Notes under the pieces: model-generated
What the model was told of the DNA's origin: nothing
Seen by the model: only the letters and a program-made list of their open reading frames with translations
Database searches by the model: none
Translations under genes and position numbers: made by a program
DNA from: Uliginosibacterium gangwonense
GTDB taxonomy: Bacteria > Pseudomonadota > Gammaproteobacteria > Burkholderiales > Rhodocyclaceae
NCBI GenBank assembly: GCA_005239635.1
Contig: SBBQ01000035.1
Coordinates: 1-51,146 of the forward strand
Length of the DNA: 51,146 nt
Direction: 5' to 3'
Shown here: positions 1 to 8,830 of the stretch, piece after piece
Position numbering within the stretch: position 1 is the first letter of the stretch
Layout: each line of letters starts with the position of its first letter

Positions 1-97
1 CAACCTGACCCGTGCTCAGATTCTGCAACAAGCAGGTACGGCGATGCTGGCACAAGCCAACGCTGCACCGCAAAACGTGCTGTCTCTGCTGCGTTAA
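1..97 (+). CDS. Flagellin, C-terminal end (partial)
   Basis: The 5' part of this gene lies outside the window; the reading frame begins at base 2 and stops at TAA 95-97. The visible end contains [18 protein letters not shown], the conserved C-terminal D0 helix of bacterial flagellins, which packs in the inner tube of the filament and is needed for polymerisation and type III export. It is the only flagellar gene seen. A rho-independent terminator follows 19 bases after the stop, so groES is not read from this gene. Identification rests on the tail only; which flagellin paralogue it is cannot be told. Confidence 0.9.
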   Translation, partial: NLTRAQILQQAGTAMLAQANAAPQNVLSLLR

Positions 98-115
98 TCG
101 TCAGCAGGCATTGGC

Positions 116-153
116 AAAAAGGGCCGTCCGCAAGGGCGGCCTTTTTCTTTTTT
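116..153 (+). terminator. Rho-independent terminator of the flagellin gene
   Basis: An A-run leads into the stem GGCCGTCC / GGGCGGCC with a GCAA loop (one G-T pair), followed by a run of T. The A-run is shared with a copy of the iterated motif ATTGGCAAA at 110-118, so the motif supplies one side of the terminator's A/T tract. Confidence 0.9.
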
Positions 154-196
154 ATGGGGTTGTTGGCTGATTTTCAACAAAATTTCATATTAGCCC

Positions 197-226
197 CTTG
201 AAATATCGGGGGGTGTCCCATACTAT
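197..226 (+). promoter_or_regulatory. groES promoter, overlapping sigma-70 and sigma-32 elements
   Basis: Sigma-70 reading: TTGAAA (198-203), a 17-base spacer, TACTAT (221-226). Heat-shock sigma-32 reading of the same DNA: CTTGAAA (197-203), 13 bases, CCCATACT (217-224), close to the CTTGAAA / CCCCATNT consensus. The last base of the -10 is the first base of the CIRCE operator. The predicted transcript start is near 232-235, giving a leader of about 170 bases before groES. Confidence 0.75.
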
Positions 227-252
227 TAGCACTCGTCGGGATAGAGTGCTAA
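226..252. promoter_or_regulatory. CIRCE operator (HrcA binding site)
   Basis: TTAGCACTC (226-234), a 9-base spacer, GAGTGCTAA (244-252): a perfect match to the CIRCE inverted repeat bound by the heat-shock repressor HrcA. It overlaps the end of the -10 box and the likely start of transcription, so HrcA binding would block polymerase. hrcA itself is not in the window. Confidence 0.97.
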
Positions 253-349
253 CAGGTGCTTCTCCCGTAGGGGTCGAGGCGGTGTAAGGCTCAGAATGCT
301 CAGCCAGACGCTTCGACTGACCGAATGAACGATTGTCAGTGATACCCAA

Positions 350-380
350 CGAGATACCGAGTGGGATGCGGCGTATCTCG
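350..380 (+). promoter_or_regulatory. Leader hairpin just upstream of the groES ribosome binding site
   Basis: CGAGATAC (350-357) and GTATCTCG (373-380) form a perfect 8-bp stem with a 15-base loop, ending 8 bases before the strong ribosome binding site AAGGAGA (389-395). A competing pairing of CCCA (345-348) with TGGG in the loop is possible. A regulatory role is inference only. Confidence 0.4.
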
Positions 381-401
381 AATCTAGCAAGGAGAAAGTG
401 A

Positions 402-692
402 ATGAAAGTCCGTCCGTTGCATGATCGCGTAATCATCAAACGTTGTGCTGCAGAACAAACAACCGCATCTGGCATCGTGTTGCCGGATGCAGCGACCGAA
501 AAGCCGGATCAAGGTGATGTGGTTGCTGTCGGCAAGGGCCGCGTGGGTGAAGATGGCAAGGTAGTGCCGCTGGAATTGAAGGTGGGCGATCGCGTGCTGT
601 TTGGCAAGTACAGCGGCCAAGCCTTCAAAATTTTCGGTGAAGAATATCTGCAAATGAGCGAATCCGACGTTATCGGCGTGCTCGAACAGTAA
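402..692 (+). CDS. groES: Co-chaperonin GroES
   Basis: A 96-residue protein, the usual length for GroES, opening [14 protein letters not shown] and ending in the family's [10 protein letters not shown] region. Seven copies form the lid of the GroEL chamber in the cytoplasm through a mobile loop (around residues 17-32, here [11 protein letters not shown]). The start follows AAGGAGA (389-395) at good spacing. It is the first gene of a two-gene operon with groEL 27 bases downstream, under the CIRCE / sigma-32 promoter at 197-252. Residue 15 is Cys (KRCAAEQ), where many homologues have other residues; I attach no function to this. Confidence 0.98.
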   Translation: MKVRPLHDRVIIKRCAAEQTTASGIVLPDAATEKPDQGDVVAVGKGRVGEDGKVVPLELKVGDRVLFGKYSGQAFKIFGEEYLQMSESDVIGVLEQ

Positions 693-2369
<1,677 letters not shown>

Positions 2370-2397
2370 GCTGCCTCGCTTCTGCGAGAATCGCTCT

Positions 2398-2429
2398 AAA
2401 AAAGCCCCGCTTCGGCGGGGCTTTTTTTT
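2398..2429 (+). terminator. Rho-independent terminator of groESL
   Basis: Stem AAAAAAGCCCCGC, TTCG loop, GCGGGGCTTTTTT, then more T. The T-tract runs directly into TTTGCCAAT (2427-2435), another copy of the iterated motif. Between here and the next gene I see only a weak promoter and an inverted repeat. Confidence 0.95.
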
Positions 2430-2617
2430 GCCAATCGGCGGGCGTGACACGGTGAGAACAAACCCGCCTACTGCAAATGGGTGAGTGCATTTTGCTCAGG
2501 TCACCGCCAAAATTGCCGTAATCGTAGCAACGACGCATAGTCGTGACGCGTAATGATGATGCGCAGTAACGACCCTTTGTCGGTTCGATGCATCACTGCG
2601 TCACCACGCTAAGGTTA

Positions 2618-2648
2618 TTGCAACACCCATTCGCATTGCTGTTATAAA
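2618..2648 (+). promoter_or_regulatory. Possible sigma-70 promoter of the methyltransferase gene
   Basis: TTGCAA (2618-2623), an 18-19 base spacer and TTATAA/TATAAA (2642-2648). The match is moderate and the spacing slightly long; placement 60-90 bases before the gene is sensible. Confidence 0.4.
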
Positions 2649-2665
2649 CACGATTAATCATTTCA

Positions 2666-2688
2666 GCTGCCAACTGCCCGTTGGCAGC
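2666..2688. promoter_or_regulatory. Perfect 9-bp inverted repeat before the methyltransferase
   Basis: GCTGCCAAC (2666-2674), a 5-base loop, GTTGGCAGC (2680-2688). It lies in the probable leader, 11 bases before the ribosome binding site AGGAG (2699-2703). It could be an operator or an RNA hairpin; no binding protein is recognisable nearby. Confidence 0.4.
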
Positions 2689-2709
2689 CCACAGATGCAG
2701 GAGCGCAAG

Positions 2710-3585
2710 ATGCCCAGTCTAGCCGTCATGAAAGTCCTAATGCGCGAGTTAATGACATCGCAACGCGTGCAGCGCACGCCCGAGCCAGACCTCGTGATGG
2801 ACGACCCCGAAAAAGTAGCCGACTACACCGCCGCTGGCCGTGAAAACGGCGTCATGGCCCCTGTGTATCTGTTTCACTCCGCACAAATTTCGCGCGTTAT
2901 TCGCAGTGGCGACACCGTGCTTGATCTCGCCTGTGGCCCGGCCAACCAGCTCGTGCAAGTAGCCCGGCTCAACCCAGATTGCCAATTCATTGGGGTGGAT
3001 TTGTCAGAAGAAATGCTCGACAAAGCCGAAGGCCTCATCGCCGAACAAGGCATTCGCAACATCGAGCTGCGCAAAGGTTCCATTGACGACCTTAGCGCCT
3101 TTGCCAATCACAGTATGGACGCAGTCATGTCCACCATGGCCCTGCACCACCTGCCGCACACCGGCGTGCTGCAAGAAACCTGCAAAGAAGCCGCGCGCGT
3201 ACTCAAACCCGGCGGCGGCGTGTACATGGCCGACTTCGGCCGACTCAAATCCGCCGAGTCGATTGACTACTTCGCGCACCAGTACGACCACCGTCAGCCC
3301 GCGCTGTTTACCCTAGATTATTTTTACTCGCTCAACGCCGCATTTAGCTTGGACGACTTAAAGGCCGCTGCGGCCGTGTTTGGTGGCGATGTGCGCGTGC
3401 TCAGCACCTTCCTCGTGCCGTTCATGGTCGTGATCATGAGCCAACCACGCCGTGACTTACCGCCTGCGGTGCAAACCGGCTTGCAACAACTCAAAGACGC
3501 GCTGCCTGACTATCACCAAGTCGACCTGGCCGACATGCGCACCTTCTTCCGCTTGGGCGGCGTCGCCAGCCCCATGCTGTCTTAG
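2710..3585 (+). CDS. Class I SAM-dependent methyltransferase
   Basis: A 291-residue cytoplasmic protein with the Rossmann methyltransferase core in its central part: motif I VLDLACGPANQLVQVA binds S-adenosylmethionine, IGVDLSEEMLDKA holds the acidic residue for the ribose, then MALHHLPH and ARVLKPGGGVYMADFG (motifs IV/VI of the Methyltransf_11/25 type). The substrate is not evident. I chose ATG 2710 because AGGAG (2699-2703) stands 6 bases before it; ATG 2695 would overlap that site. Its stop codon overlaps the end of the inverted-repeat element at 3584-3717, so the present C-terminus may have been set by that insertion. It stands alone, not in an operon. Confidence 0.85.
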   Translation: MPSLAVMKVLMRELMTSQRVQRTPEPDLVMDDPEKVADYTAAGRENGVMAPVYLFHSAQISRVIRSGDTVLDLACGPANQLVQVARLNPDCQFIGVDLSEEMLDKAEGLIAEQGIRNIELRKGSIDDLSAFANHSMDAVMSTMALHHLPHTGVLQETCKEAARVLKPGGGVYMADFGRLKSAESIDYFAHQYDHRQPALFTLDYFYSLNAAFSLDDLKAAAAVFGGDVRVLSTFLVPFMVVIMSQPRRDLPPAVQTGLQQLKDALPDYHQVDLADMRTFFRLGGVASPMLS

Positions 3586-3717
3586 AAGCTGTTCATGATC
3601 TTGCTGCGAGGCCGTGATCGAGGCTCATGTGCTGCTCGGAATCCTCATGTATCACACATACACTCCGGTTCCTGCGCTGCGCTGACGACCTCTCGCGACA
3701 GATCGTGAACAGCTTCT
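3584..3717. mobile_element. MITE-like element with 17-bp terminal inverted repeats
   Basis: AGAAGCTGTTCATGATC (3584-3600) and GATCGTGAACAGCTTCT (3701-3717) are inverted repeats with one mismatch; similarity of the two arms continues for roughly 15 further bases with gaps. The 134-bp interior has no ORF of note. Size, structure and placement at a gene's stop codon fit a non-autonomous miniature element or a REP-like dispersed repeat. No clear target-site duplication and no second copy was seen in this window, so class and mobility are unproven. Confidence 0.55.
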
Positions 3718-3731
3718 TAAAGCCACTTCGT

Positions 3732-3769
3732 ATTTTGCCAATCGAGTGATGTTGCTTGATTGGCAAAAT
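3732..3769. repeat. Inverted pair of the iterated motif (uptake-sequence-like dyad)
   Basis: ATTTTGCCAATC (3732-3743) and GATTGGCAAAAT (3758-3769) form a perfect 12-bp inverted repeat with a 14-base loop, each arm holding one TTTGCCAAT/ATTGGCAAA core. It lies between two convergent genes and could end transcription from either side. A further single copy is at 3851-3859. The rest of 3770-3964 holds nothing I can name. Confidence 0.75.
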
Positions 3770-3964
3770 GCGACTGCGTGATTTTTCTGTGCGGTAGAAA
3801 GCAACGATCACATGCCCCGCTTTGAACTAGCGGGCGCGTCGTTTATTCCAATTGGCAAATAGAACCCAAAGCAGTAGATATGCTGCAATGGACATAAGCG
3901 GCCAAGCGATGACGAAGACGCCGTGTGCTTACGTTCGGGTTGGTGGTTGACGACCAGTTGGGCC

Positions 3965-4804
3965 TCACAATGCGCGCTTCGGATATGCGCCGCCAAACGC
4001 TGAATCGGCATAGGCCACAAGCAAAGCCTCGTCCGGGAGCTCGTCGGTGGTTGGGAATGTTTTCAACAGGGCATATTTCTCGACGAGCGGCTTGAACTTA
4101 TCGCGCCCCATCGAGGACAGGCAGTTGTAAAGAATTAGTAGCAATTCCGAAGATGACAGCTGTGCTCTTAAGAGATTTGTATAGAAGCGTTTGTCAATGT
4201 TTGGAGCCGCGTCAACGAACTTGACCAGGTTGTAGAGAAGTCGAAAGTAGTGCCCAAGCACTGCTTGATGATCACGATAGAACAGTAAGTAAGTGGCTGC
4301 GGCTTTTTCTGGATTAGTTGTGGCATGTTCGTTTATCAGAGTGCCGCGTAGCTCCCTGGCAAGCCAGTCGAAGCATGCACGACCTGACACCCTATGCACT
4401 GGAAAGGATATGGCATTGACGATGTCGTTGTGAAGACGCAGCGTTTGAAAAAAGGTTCCTTCGAAAGTCTGCTGTCGTAGCGTCTCGTTTTGTTTCGCCA
4501 GTGCTTCTGCTGAGTTGGACAGTTCTCTGACTGACTCTCGCAACTCTCGCATCTGCAACCCAAGAGTTGCAAGCAGGGCGAGCAGCGCGAGAAAGGAGAA
4601 GGTCGGGTTCAGCAGCCCTCCGACGTAGTCGCCAAATTGCCCCCAGTACTGTGGGTCGCGTGAAGGTGGTGACCAAAACCAGAACACGTAGGCGAGGATG
4701 ACTGCTACGGCGACCAAACCGCCCACATACCCAAGTCTCGTGAGCTTTTGAACATGTGCCTCGAGTTTGGCAAGGTCGGCTACGGTGTCTGAACTGTTGG
4801 ACAT
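3965..4804 (-). CDS. Putative phage abortive infection protein (putAbiC family)
   Basis: A 279-residue inner-membrane protein. Residues about 25-44 and 62-83 are membrane segments; a short coiled coil follows (MRELRESVRELSNSAEALAKQ), then a cytoplasmic domain with FEGTFFQTLRLHNDIVNAI, LGHYFRLLYNLVKFVD, LLRAQLSSSELLLILYNCLS and KFKPLVEKYALLKTF. This order is that of the putAbiC family (PF16872), named for lactococcal AbiC, which aborts phage infection by an unclear mechanism. The family call is from recalled motifs, not a search. It follows the small secreted-protein gene by 5 bases, so they are co-transcribed, and the pair lies between two motif dyads, as a movable defence cassette might. Confidence 0.75.
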   Translation of the reverse strand: MSNSSDTVADLAKLEAHVQKLTRLGYVGGLVAVAVILAYVFWFWSPPSRDPQYWGQFGDYVGGLLNPTFSFLALLALLATLGLQMRELRESVRELSNSAEALAKQNETLRQQTFEGTFFQTLRLHNDIVNAISFPVHRVSGRACFDWLARELRGTLINEHATTNPEKAAATYLLFYRDHQAVLGHYFRLLYNLVKFVDAAPNIDKRFYTNLLRAQLSSSELLLILYNCLSSMGRDKFKPLVEKYALLKTFPTTDELPDEALLVAYADSAFGGAYPKRAL

Positions 4805-4809
4805 GGGTT

Positions 4810-5148
4810 TCAGCAGTTGCCCGAATACCAGCGATTCGGCTCAAATTGGAATTTGATCGTACCTCCGTCATCAGGGAGGTAGGAAAAGTACAAATCACTA
4901 TCCATTCTTTTTAACCAGAGACCTTTCCAAGACTGTCCTCGCTCAATATTTACCTCAAACTCACGGCCTGCAAACCGAACTTTCGCGATTGAGCCAGTGA
5001 TTTCGTATTTGAGTTTGTAGGAGACGCTAGCCATTTCGATCTTTTGGTCGAAGCTCTCAATGTTGCCTTGGCATTCCCGTGTTATTTCTTCAGCTACCGC
5101 TGGGGTTATACAAACGAGAAGAAGTGTCATCAGGGTTATATAGCGCAT
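4810..5148 (-). CDS. Small secreted protein of unknown function
   Basis: A 112-residue protein. The first ~20 residues (MRYITLMTLLLVCITPAVA) are a Sec signal peptide with a likely cut before EE. The mature part is about 90 residues, mostly beta-like and charged, with two Cys, one near its start (ECQGN) and one as the last residue (SGNC), able to form a disulphide in the periplasm. I do not recognise the family. ATG 5148 is preferred because GGAG lies 5 bases upstream on the minus strand; a GTG at 5154 is also in frame but overlaps that site. It is probably first in a two-gene operon with the putAbiC gene. The 276 bases upstream hold only the dyad at 5341-5383. Confidence 0.65.
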   Translation of the reverse strand: MRYITLMTLLLVCITPAVAEEITRECQGNIESFDQKIEMASVSYKLKYEITGSIAKVRFAGREFEVNIERGQSWKGLWLKRMDSDLYFSYLPDDGGTIKFQFEPNRWYSGNC

Positions 5149-5340
5149 AGCCACTCCGCCAATGTCTAACTAACGTAGACGACAAGTTTGTCCAATAACC
5201 AGGCACGCTGGGTGGTTGTATGACATAAACATCGGCATCAGCATACTGATCAACATCGGGATTGTCGAGCGACCAAACGTTTGACACGAGGCGTGCGATT
5301 TTCGCGCAGTGTTAGCGCATCAAATTGAACGCGGACGGCC

Positions 5341-5383
5341 GTATTTTGCCAATCAGCTTTAAACGCGTTGATTGGCAAAATAC
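5341..5383. repeat. Inverted pair of the iterated motif (uptake-sequence-like dyad)
   Basis: GTATTTTGCCAATCA (5341-5355) and TGATTGGCAAAATAC (5369-5383) are a perfect 15-bp inverted repeat with a 13-base loop. It lies 41 bases past the stop of the minus-strand nitroreductase gene and can act as its terminator. Its left arm and the one at 3729-3743 share the 15-mer CGTATTTTGCCAATC. Confidence 0.8.
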
Positions 5384-5424
5384 CTGTGCGAACAGATCAG
5401 ACTGAGTGGGTGTGTTGGGCGAGA

Positions 5425-6498
5425 TTAGCGCCCGTGCAACAGGTGCCGCAGCGGGCGTCGAATGGAGCGTGAGGTGGCGGCTTGTGCGTAGCCAACGCGG
5501 CACATAAACACGCCGCGTGGTGCAATGTCTGCGCCCCAGATGGTGTCGAGTCGTTGTTGAATGTTGCGTGCTTCGTCGCGCAGTTTTTCAACTTGGGTAA
5601 ACATTTGCTGCTCGCGCATAAAGCGCGCAAAAATGAGCGGTGTCATTTCCGGTTGCAGACGCAGGCCTTCTGCTTCGCAGGTGAGCCAAAGGCGCTGCAC
5701 GGCGCGGCCGGCTGCAATCCAGTCTAGGGTGCCGGCGGGGGTGCTGGGGGCCACAATTAAAACGTGGGCGGCGCAGCGCAAGCCGGTTGCCAAATCAAAC
5801 TGCAGGGCGGGTGTAATCGCACCGCCGGCGTATCGGTTCATCCAGTCAACGCGTTTCCAAGACTTCATGGCCCAGCGCATGAGCATGCGCGTGAGCGGAT
5901 CTGCGCCGAGTGCGTGTTCGGGTATGCGGTCTTCGCTAAAGGTGGCGTCCCATTCAATGATGTCGCGATGCACGGGGTAGGCTTCGGGACAGCGATAACG
6001 AATGAGCCCGCTGGCAAACAGCATGCGCGCCACCTGCCAACGTTCGGACAAGCTGCTTTTAATTTGCAGGCTATACCCTTGTGGCACGCTGGCGTGTAAG
6101 GCGGCGAGGTGTTCGTCGCGCAGCGCGGTTTGTGGCATGGGCAAGCGTTGCACGCTGCGTGTGGGAATGGCGTTGATGAGCGCGCGCTCGCGCGGCCCGG
6201 CGTAGGGCATGAGCGAAACGCGAATGGCAAAGCGTTGCGCGTCGGTGTGGTCTTGCAATTCAAAGCGCGGCTGCAGGCCAAAAGGTTGGGCTGCTAGTGT
6301 GAGTGTTTCCAGCAGTGTGCCGATGGAAAGTTCGCTGGCGTGGCCGTCGCGGTCGTACACGCACCAGTCGCGTGTGTCGTGCGCGTGAATAATAAAGTTG
6401 AGGTCGTCTACAACTTCAAATTGCCAAGGTTGGGTGTTGTCACCGCTCGGTGCCCAGCGAGCGGAATCGAGAATGCTATGCAGTGGTTCTGGAATCAT
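5425..6498 (-). CDS. Nitroreductase-family flavoprotein
   Basis: A 357-residue protein with the N-terminal FMN-phosphate motif ARWAPSGDNTQPW (residues ~13-25) of the nitroreductase fold and a C-terminal LIFARFMREQQ region. It is longer than classic ~220-residue nitroreductases, so extra segments lie in the middle. It should bind FMN and carry out NAD(P)H- or substrate-linked redox chemistry in the cytoplasm; the substrate is unknown. The ThiF/E1-like gene lies 44 bases upstream on the same strand, which suggests a joint pathway (E1-like and nitroreductase enzymes work together in azole-peptide synthesis), but no YcaO gene is present. No clear ribosome binding site supports the start. Confidence 0.75.
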   Translation of the reverse strand: MIPEPLHSILDSARWAPSGDNTQPWQFEVVDDLNFIIHAHDTRDWCVYDRDGHASELSIGTLLETLTLAAQPFGLQPRFELQDHTDAQRFAIRVSLMPYAGPRERALINAIPTRSVQRLPMPQTALRDEHLAALHASVPQGYSLQIKSSLSERWQVARMLFASGLIRYRCPEAYPVHRDIIEWDATFSEDRIPEHALGADPLTRMLMRWAMKSWKRVDWMNRYAGGAITPALQFDLATGLRCAAHVLIVAPSTPAGTLDWIAAGRAVQRLWLTCEAEGLRLQPEMTPLIFARFMREQQMFTQVEKLRDEARNIQQRLDTIWGADIAPRGVFMCRVGYAQAATSRSIRRPLRHLLHGR

Positions 6499-6542
6499 GT
6501 TGGGCGATGTTGCACGTTTTTGTTACACAGGGTTGTTGCTGC

Positions 6543-7415
6543 TCAGGCGCTGGCCTGTTGTTGCATTTTTTTGAGTTGCCGACGCGCAAAGCTCAGCATA
6601 AAGCGCTGCACTAAGTTGCGGTTGCCGCCGGGGCGCCAAGTGTAGGCGACTTTGTTGCGATAGGCGTCAAATTGCATGCCGTGCGGTGCTGCGCGCACAT
6701 CGCCGCGTTTGAGTAGCATTTTGAGCGCCTCGGTTGCGGCAAAGCCGGCGCACAGCATGCAGGCCATGACAGTTGAAGGGCCGCGACGTTGCGCCAAGTT
6801 AACGGCTTGCGGCCACACAAGGTAAGGCCGTTGCAGTAAGGCAGGCGATAAGCCGATCATAAAGCGCAGCGGAATTTCTTCTTCGGGCCCGTCGTCAAAA
6901 CAAAAGTATTCGTCAAAGCTCATGCCCTGTGGCACAAAGTTGAGTACGGCAGCGCCCATGCCCAGCGGCGCGGCGGTGGTGGCGGGAATGCCACGTTCGT
7001 GACAAGCAGCAAAGATTCGGCGGCGAATGCCGAAAACAAAGAAATCCAAGCCGTCTACATAAACATCAACGTCTTGTAAAAAGGCGTCAATGTTGTCCGG
7101 CTGCAAACCTTCGGGAAAGCGCGTAATTTCGATTTCGGGGTTAATGTCGCGCGCCATGCGCTCAAGCGAATCCAGCTTGGTTTCGCCGCAGGTGCTCATC
7201 ATGGCGCCGGCTTGGCGGTTGAAATTGGCTAAATCAAAGCGATCAAAATCTGCAATGGCAAAACGGCTAACGCCGAGACGAGCGAGCGTGAGTAGATGAA
7301 ATCCACCCACCCCACCCAAACCAGCAATGGCGACCTTGCTGCGACGCAGGCGCTGTTGCTCGTCGGGGGTAACCCAGCCAATATTTCGAGAAAATGCTTC
7401 TTCGTAGTTAAACAC
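6543..7415 (-). CDS. ThiF/MoeB/E1-like adenylyltransferase
   Basis: A 290-residue cytoplasmic enzyme with the E1-like fold: ATP-binding AGLGGVGG (residues ~31-38), ADFDRFDLANFNRQ with the acidic residues and Arg that contact ATP, and Lys in CGETKLD. Such enzymes adenylate the C-terminus of a ubiquitin-like carrier or a small substrate. The zinc-binding CxxC pairs of MoeB/ThiF are not seen. The start is GTG at 7415 behind GGAG on the minus strand. The partner carrier protein is not in the window. It begins an operon with the nitroreductase and is divergent from the permease genes across 193 bases in which I see no convincing promoter. Confidence 0.8.
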   Translation of the reverse strand: MFNYEEAFSRNIGWVTPDEQQRLRRSKVAIAGLGGVGGFHLLTLARLGVSRFAIADFDRFDLANFNRQAGAMMSTCGETKLDSLERMARDINPEIEITRFPEGLQPDNIDAFLQDVDVYVDGLDFFVFGIRRRIFAACHERGIPATTAAPLGMGAAVLNFVPQGMSFDEYFCFDDGPEEEIPLRFMIGLSPALLQRPYLVWPQAVNLAQRRGPSTVMACMLCAGFAATEALKMLLKRGDVRAAPHGMQFDAYRNKVAYTWRPGGNRNLVQRFMLSFARRQLKKMQQQASA

Positions 7416-7608
7416 GGTATTCTCCGGCGCACGACTTGTGGTGCGCCATTACAATTCAGTCTGACCGGTTTGCCTTGCTCTGCGCTAATGTAGCACTTGG
7501 CAATTGTTCGTGTTCATTTGTTGCAGCCGTGTTTTGCAACTAACTTTTACGGCACGTAGCGCGTGAGCGACTATTCATTGACCTCTTATTTACCTCTGTG
7601 ATGCATAC

Positions 7609-8829
7609 ATGCTTGATGCATTGATCGTTCAATTTCGTGGCCGACTGCGCGAACCCCGCCGACTCGTCACCTCCATCGCACCCGTTATTTTGGGTGTGGT
7701 GGCGTTTGTGCTGGCCGGCGGCTTTATTGAATACATCTTTCATGCCATGCGCGAAGGTGCCATTCGTTCGCAAACTGGGCATGTTCAAATTTCGCACACA
7801 GGCTATGCCAGCAAAGGCAAAGCCGAACCTTATCGTTACCTGATTCCGGGTCAGCCAGAAGTGATGCAGCAAATAGCGGCCATGCCCGGAGTATTAACGG
7901 TCGCACCCCGCCTCGAATTTACTGGAATGTTGAGTTTGGGTGACACCACCGTTGCGGTGATTGGCGAAGGTGTTGATCCGATTAAGGAAGGTGAGCTGAG
8001 TACGGCGGTGCATGTTGAGCAAGGGCAGGGGCTGGATGGCGCCGACCCACAAGGCGTGTTGTTGGGGCAAGGGCTGGCACAGCAATTGGGTGCGCATATT
8101 GGCGACACTTTGGTTATTTTAACCACCACCGGTCGCGGTTCGACGGGCGCGCAAGAGGTGCATGTGCGCGGCGTGTTTTCTTCTCCCGCCAAGGCGTATG
8201 ACGATGCTGCTATGCGCACCACCTTGTCTGTGGCGCGTGGCTTAACGCATGTCGATGGTGCGCATCGTTATTTGGTGCTGTTAAAAGACACCACCAAAAC
8301 CGACGAGTTTTACCAGCGGATTCGCGCACTGTTACCGGCTGCGGAGTTTGATGTGCAGCCTTGGTATGCGTTAGCAGATTTTTATAACAAGACGGTGGCG
8401 CTGTTTTCGCGCCAAGTGTCGGTGGTGCAGTTCATCATCGCCACCATTATTGTGCTGAGCGTTTCGAACACGCTGTCGATGAATGTGATGGAGCGCATTT
8501 GCGAGATTGGCACGTCCTTGGCCATTGGCCTGCGCCGACGTGATGTGCTGTTGCAGTTTTTGCTAGAAGGTGTGGTGCTCGGCGTGGTGGGGGCTTTGCT
8601 CGGCTTGGTGGTGGGGTCGATTTTGGCCTGGCTCATTTCGCTCATTGGCATACCCATGCCGCCCCCGCCGGGCATGGCGCGTGGCTATATCGGTCAAATT
8701 CGCGTAACCCCCGGCTTGCTGATGAATGCGGCCGCATTGGCCGTCATCCCCAGTTTGGTGGCGAGTGTGCTGCCGGCATGGAAGGCCTCGCGCTTAAACA
8801 TTGTGGATGCACTAAGGCAGGGGCGCTGA
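7609..8829 (+). CDS. ABC transporter permease, FtsX/MacB type
   Basis: A 406-residue inner-membrane protein with one N-terminal membrane helix (about residues 20-42), a large periplasmic domain, and three C-terminal helices in the FtsX-like domain (from about residue 275, including NVMERICEIG). This is the layout of LolC/E, MacB and related mechanotransmitting permeases, which move lipoproteins, lipids or effectors outward. It carries GIPMPPPPG between its last helices, repeated in the next gene. It is 1 base from the second permease and should form a heterodimer with it. No ribosome binding site is evident at this ATG. No ABC ATPase is in the window. Confidence 0.85.
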   Translation: MLDALIVQFRGRLREPRRLVTSIAPVILGVVAFVLAGGFIEYIFHAMREGAIRSQTGHVQISHTGYASKGKAEPYRYLIPGQPEVMQQIAAMPGVLTVAPRLEFTGMLSLGDTTVAVIGEGVDPIKEGELSTAVHVEQGQGLDGADPQGVLLGQGLAQQLGAHIGDTLVILTTTGRGSTGAQEVHVRGVFSSPAKAYDDAAMRTTLSVARGLTHVDGAHRYLVLLKDTTKTDEFYQRIRALLPAAEFDVQPWYALADFYNKTVALFSRQVSVVQFIIATIIVLSVSNTLSMNVMERICEIGTSLAIGLRRRDVLLQFLLEGVVLGVVGALLGLVVGSILAWLISLIGIPMPPPPGMARGYIGQIRVTPGLLMNAAALAVIPSLVASVLPAWKASRLNIVDALRQGR

Positions 8830-8830
8830 T

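Noticed and set aside
3837-3878. Short membrane-like peptide (minus strand, about 22 residues, with SIAAYLLLWVLFANW)
   Set aside because: Too short, no ribosome binding site; could be a remnant of a lost gene but nothing more supports it.
5090-5287. A 65-residue minus-strand ORF
   Set aside because: It overlaps the signal peptide of the better supported small secreted protein, and starts at GTG without a ribosome binding site.
3920-5320. Integron cassette with attC sites around the AbiC genes
   Set aside because: On the minus strand GTTAGAC precedes the small-protein gene and GCCCAAC follows the putAbiC stop, as in cassettes, but neither has the matching second core site or the folded palindrome of an attC.
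5482-6297. Plus-strand ORFs inside the nitroreductase gene
   Set aside because: They are antisense shadows with no ribosome binding sites and no recognisable motifs.
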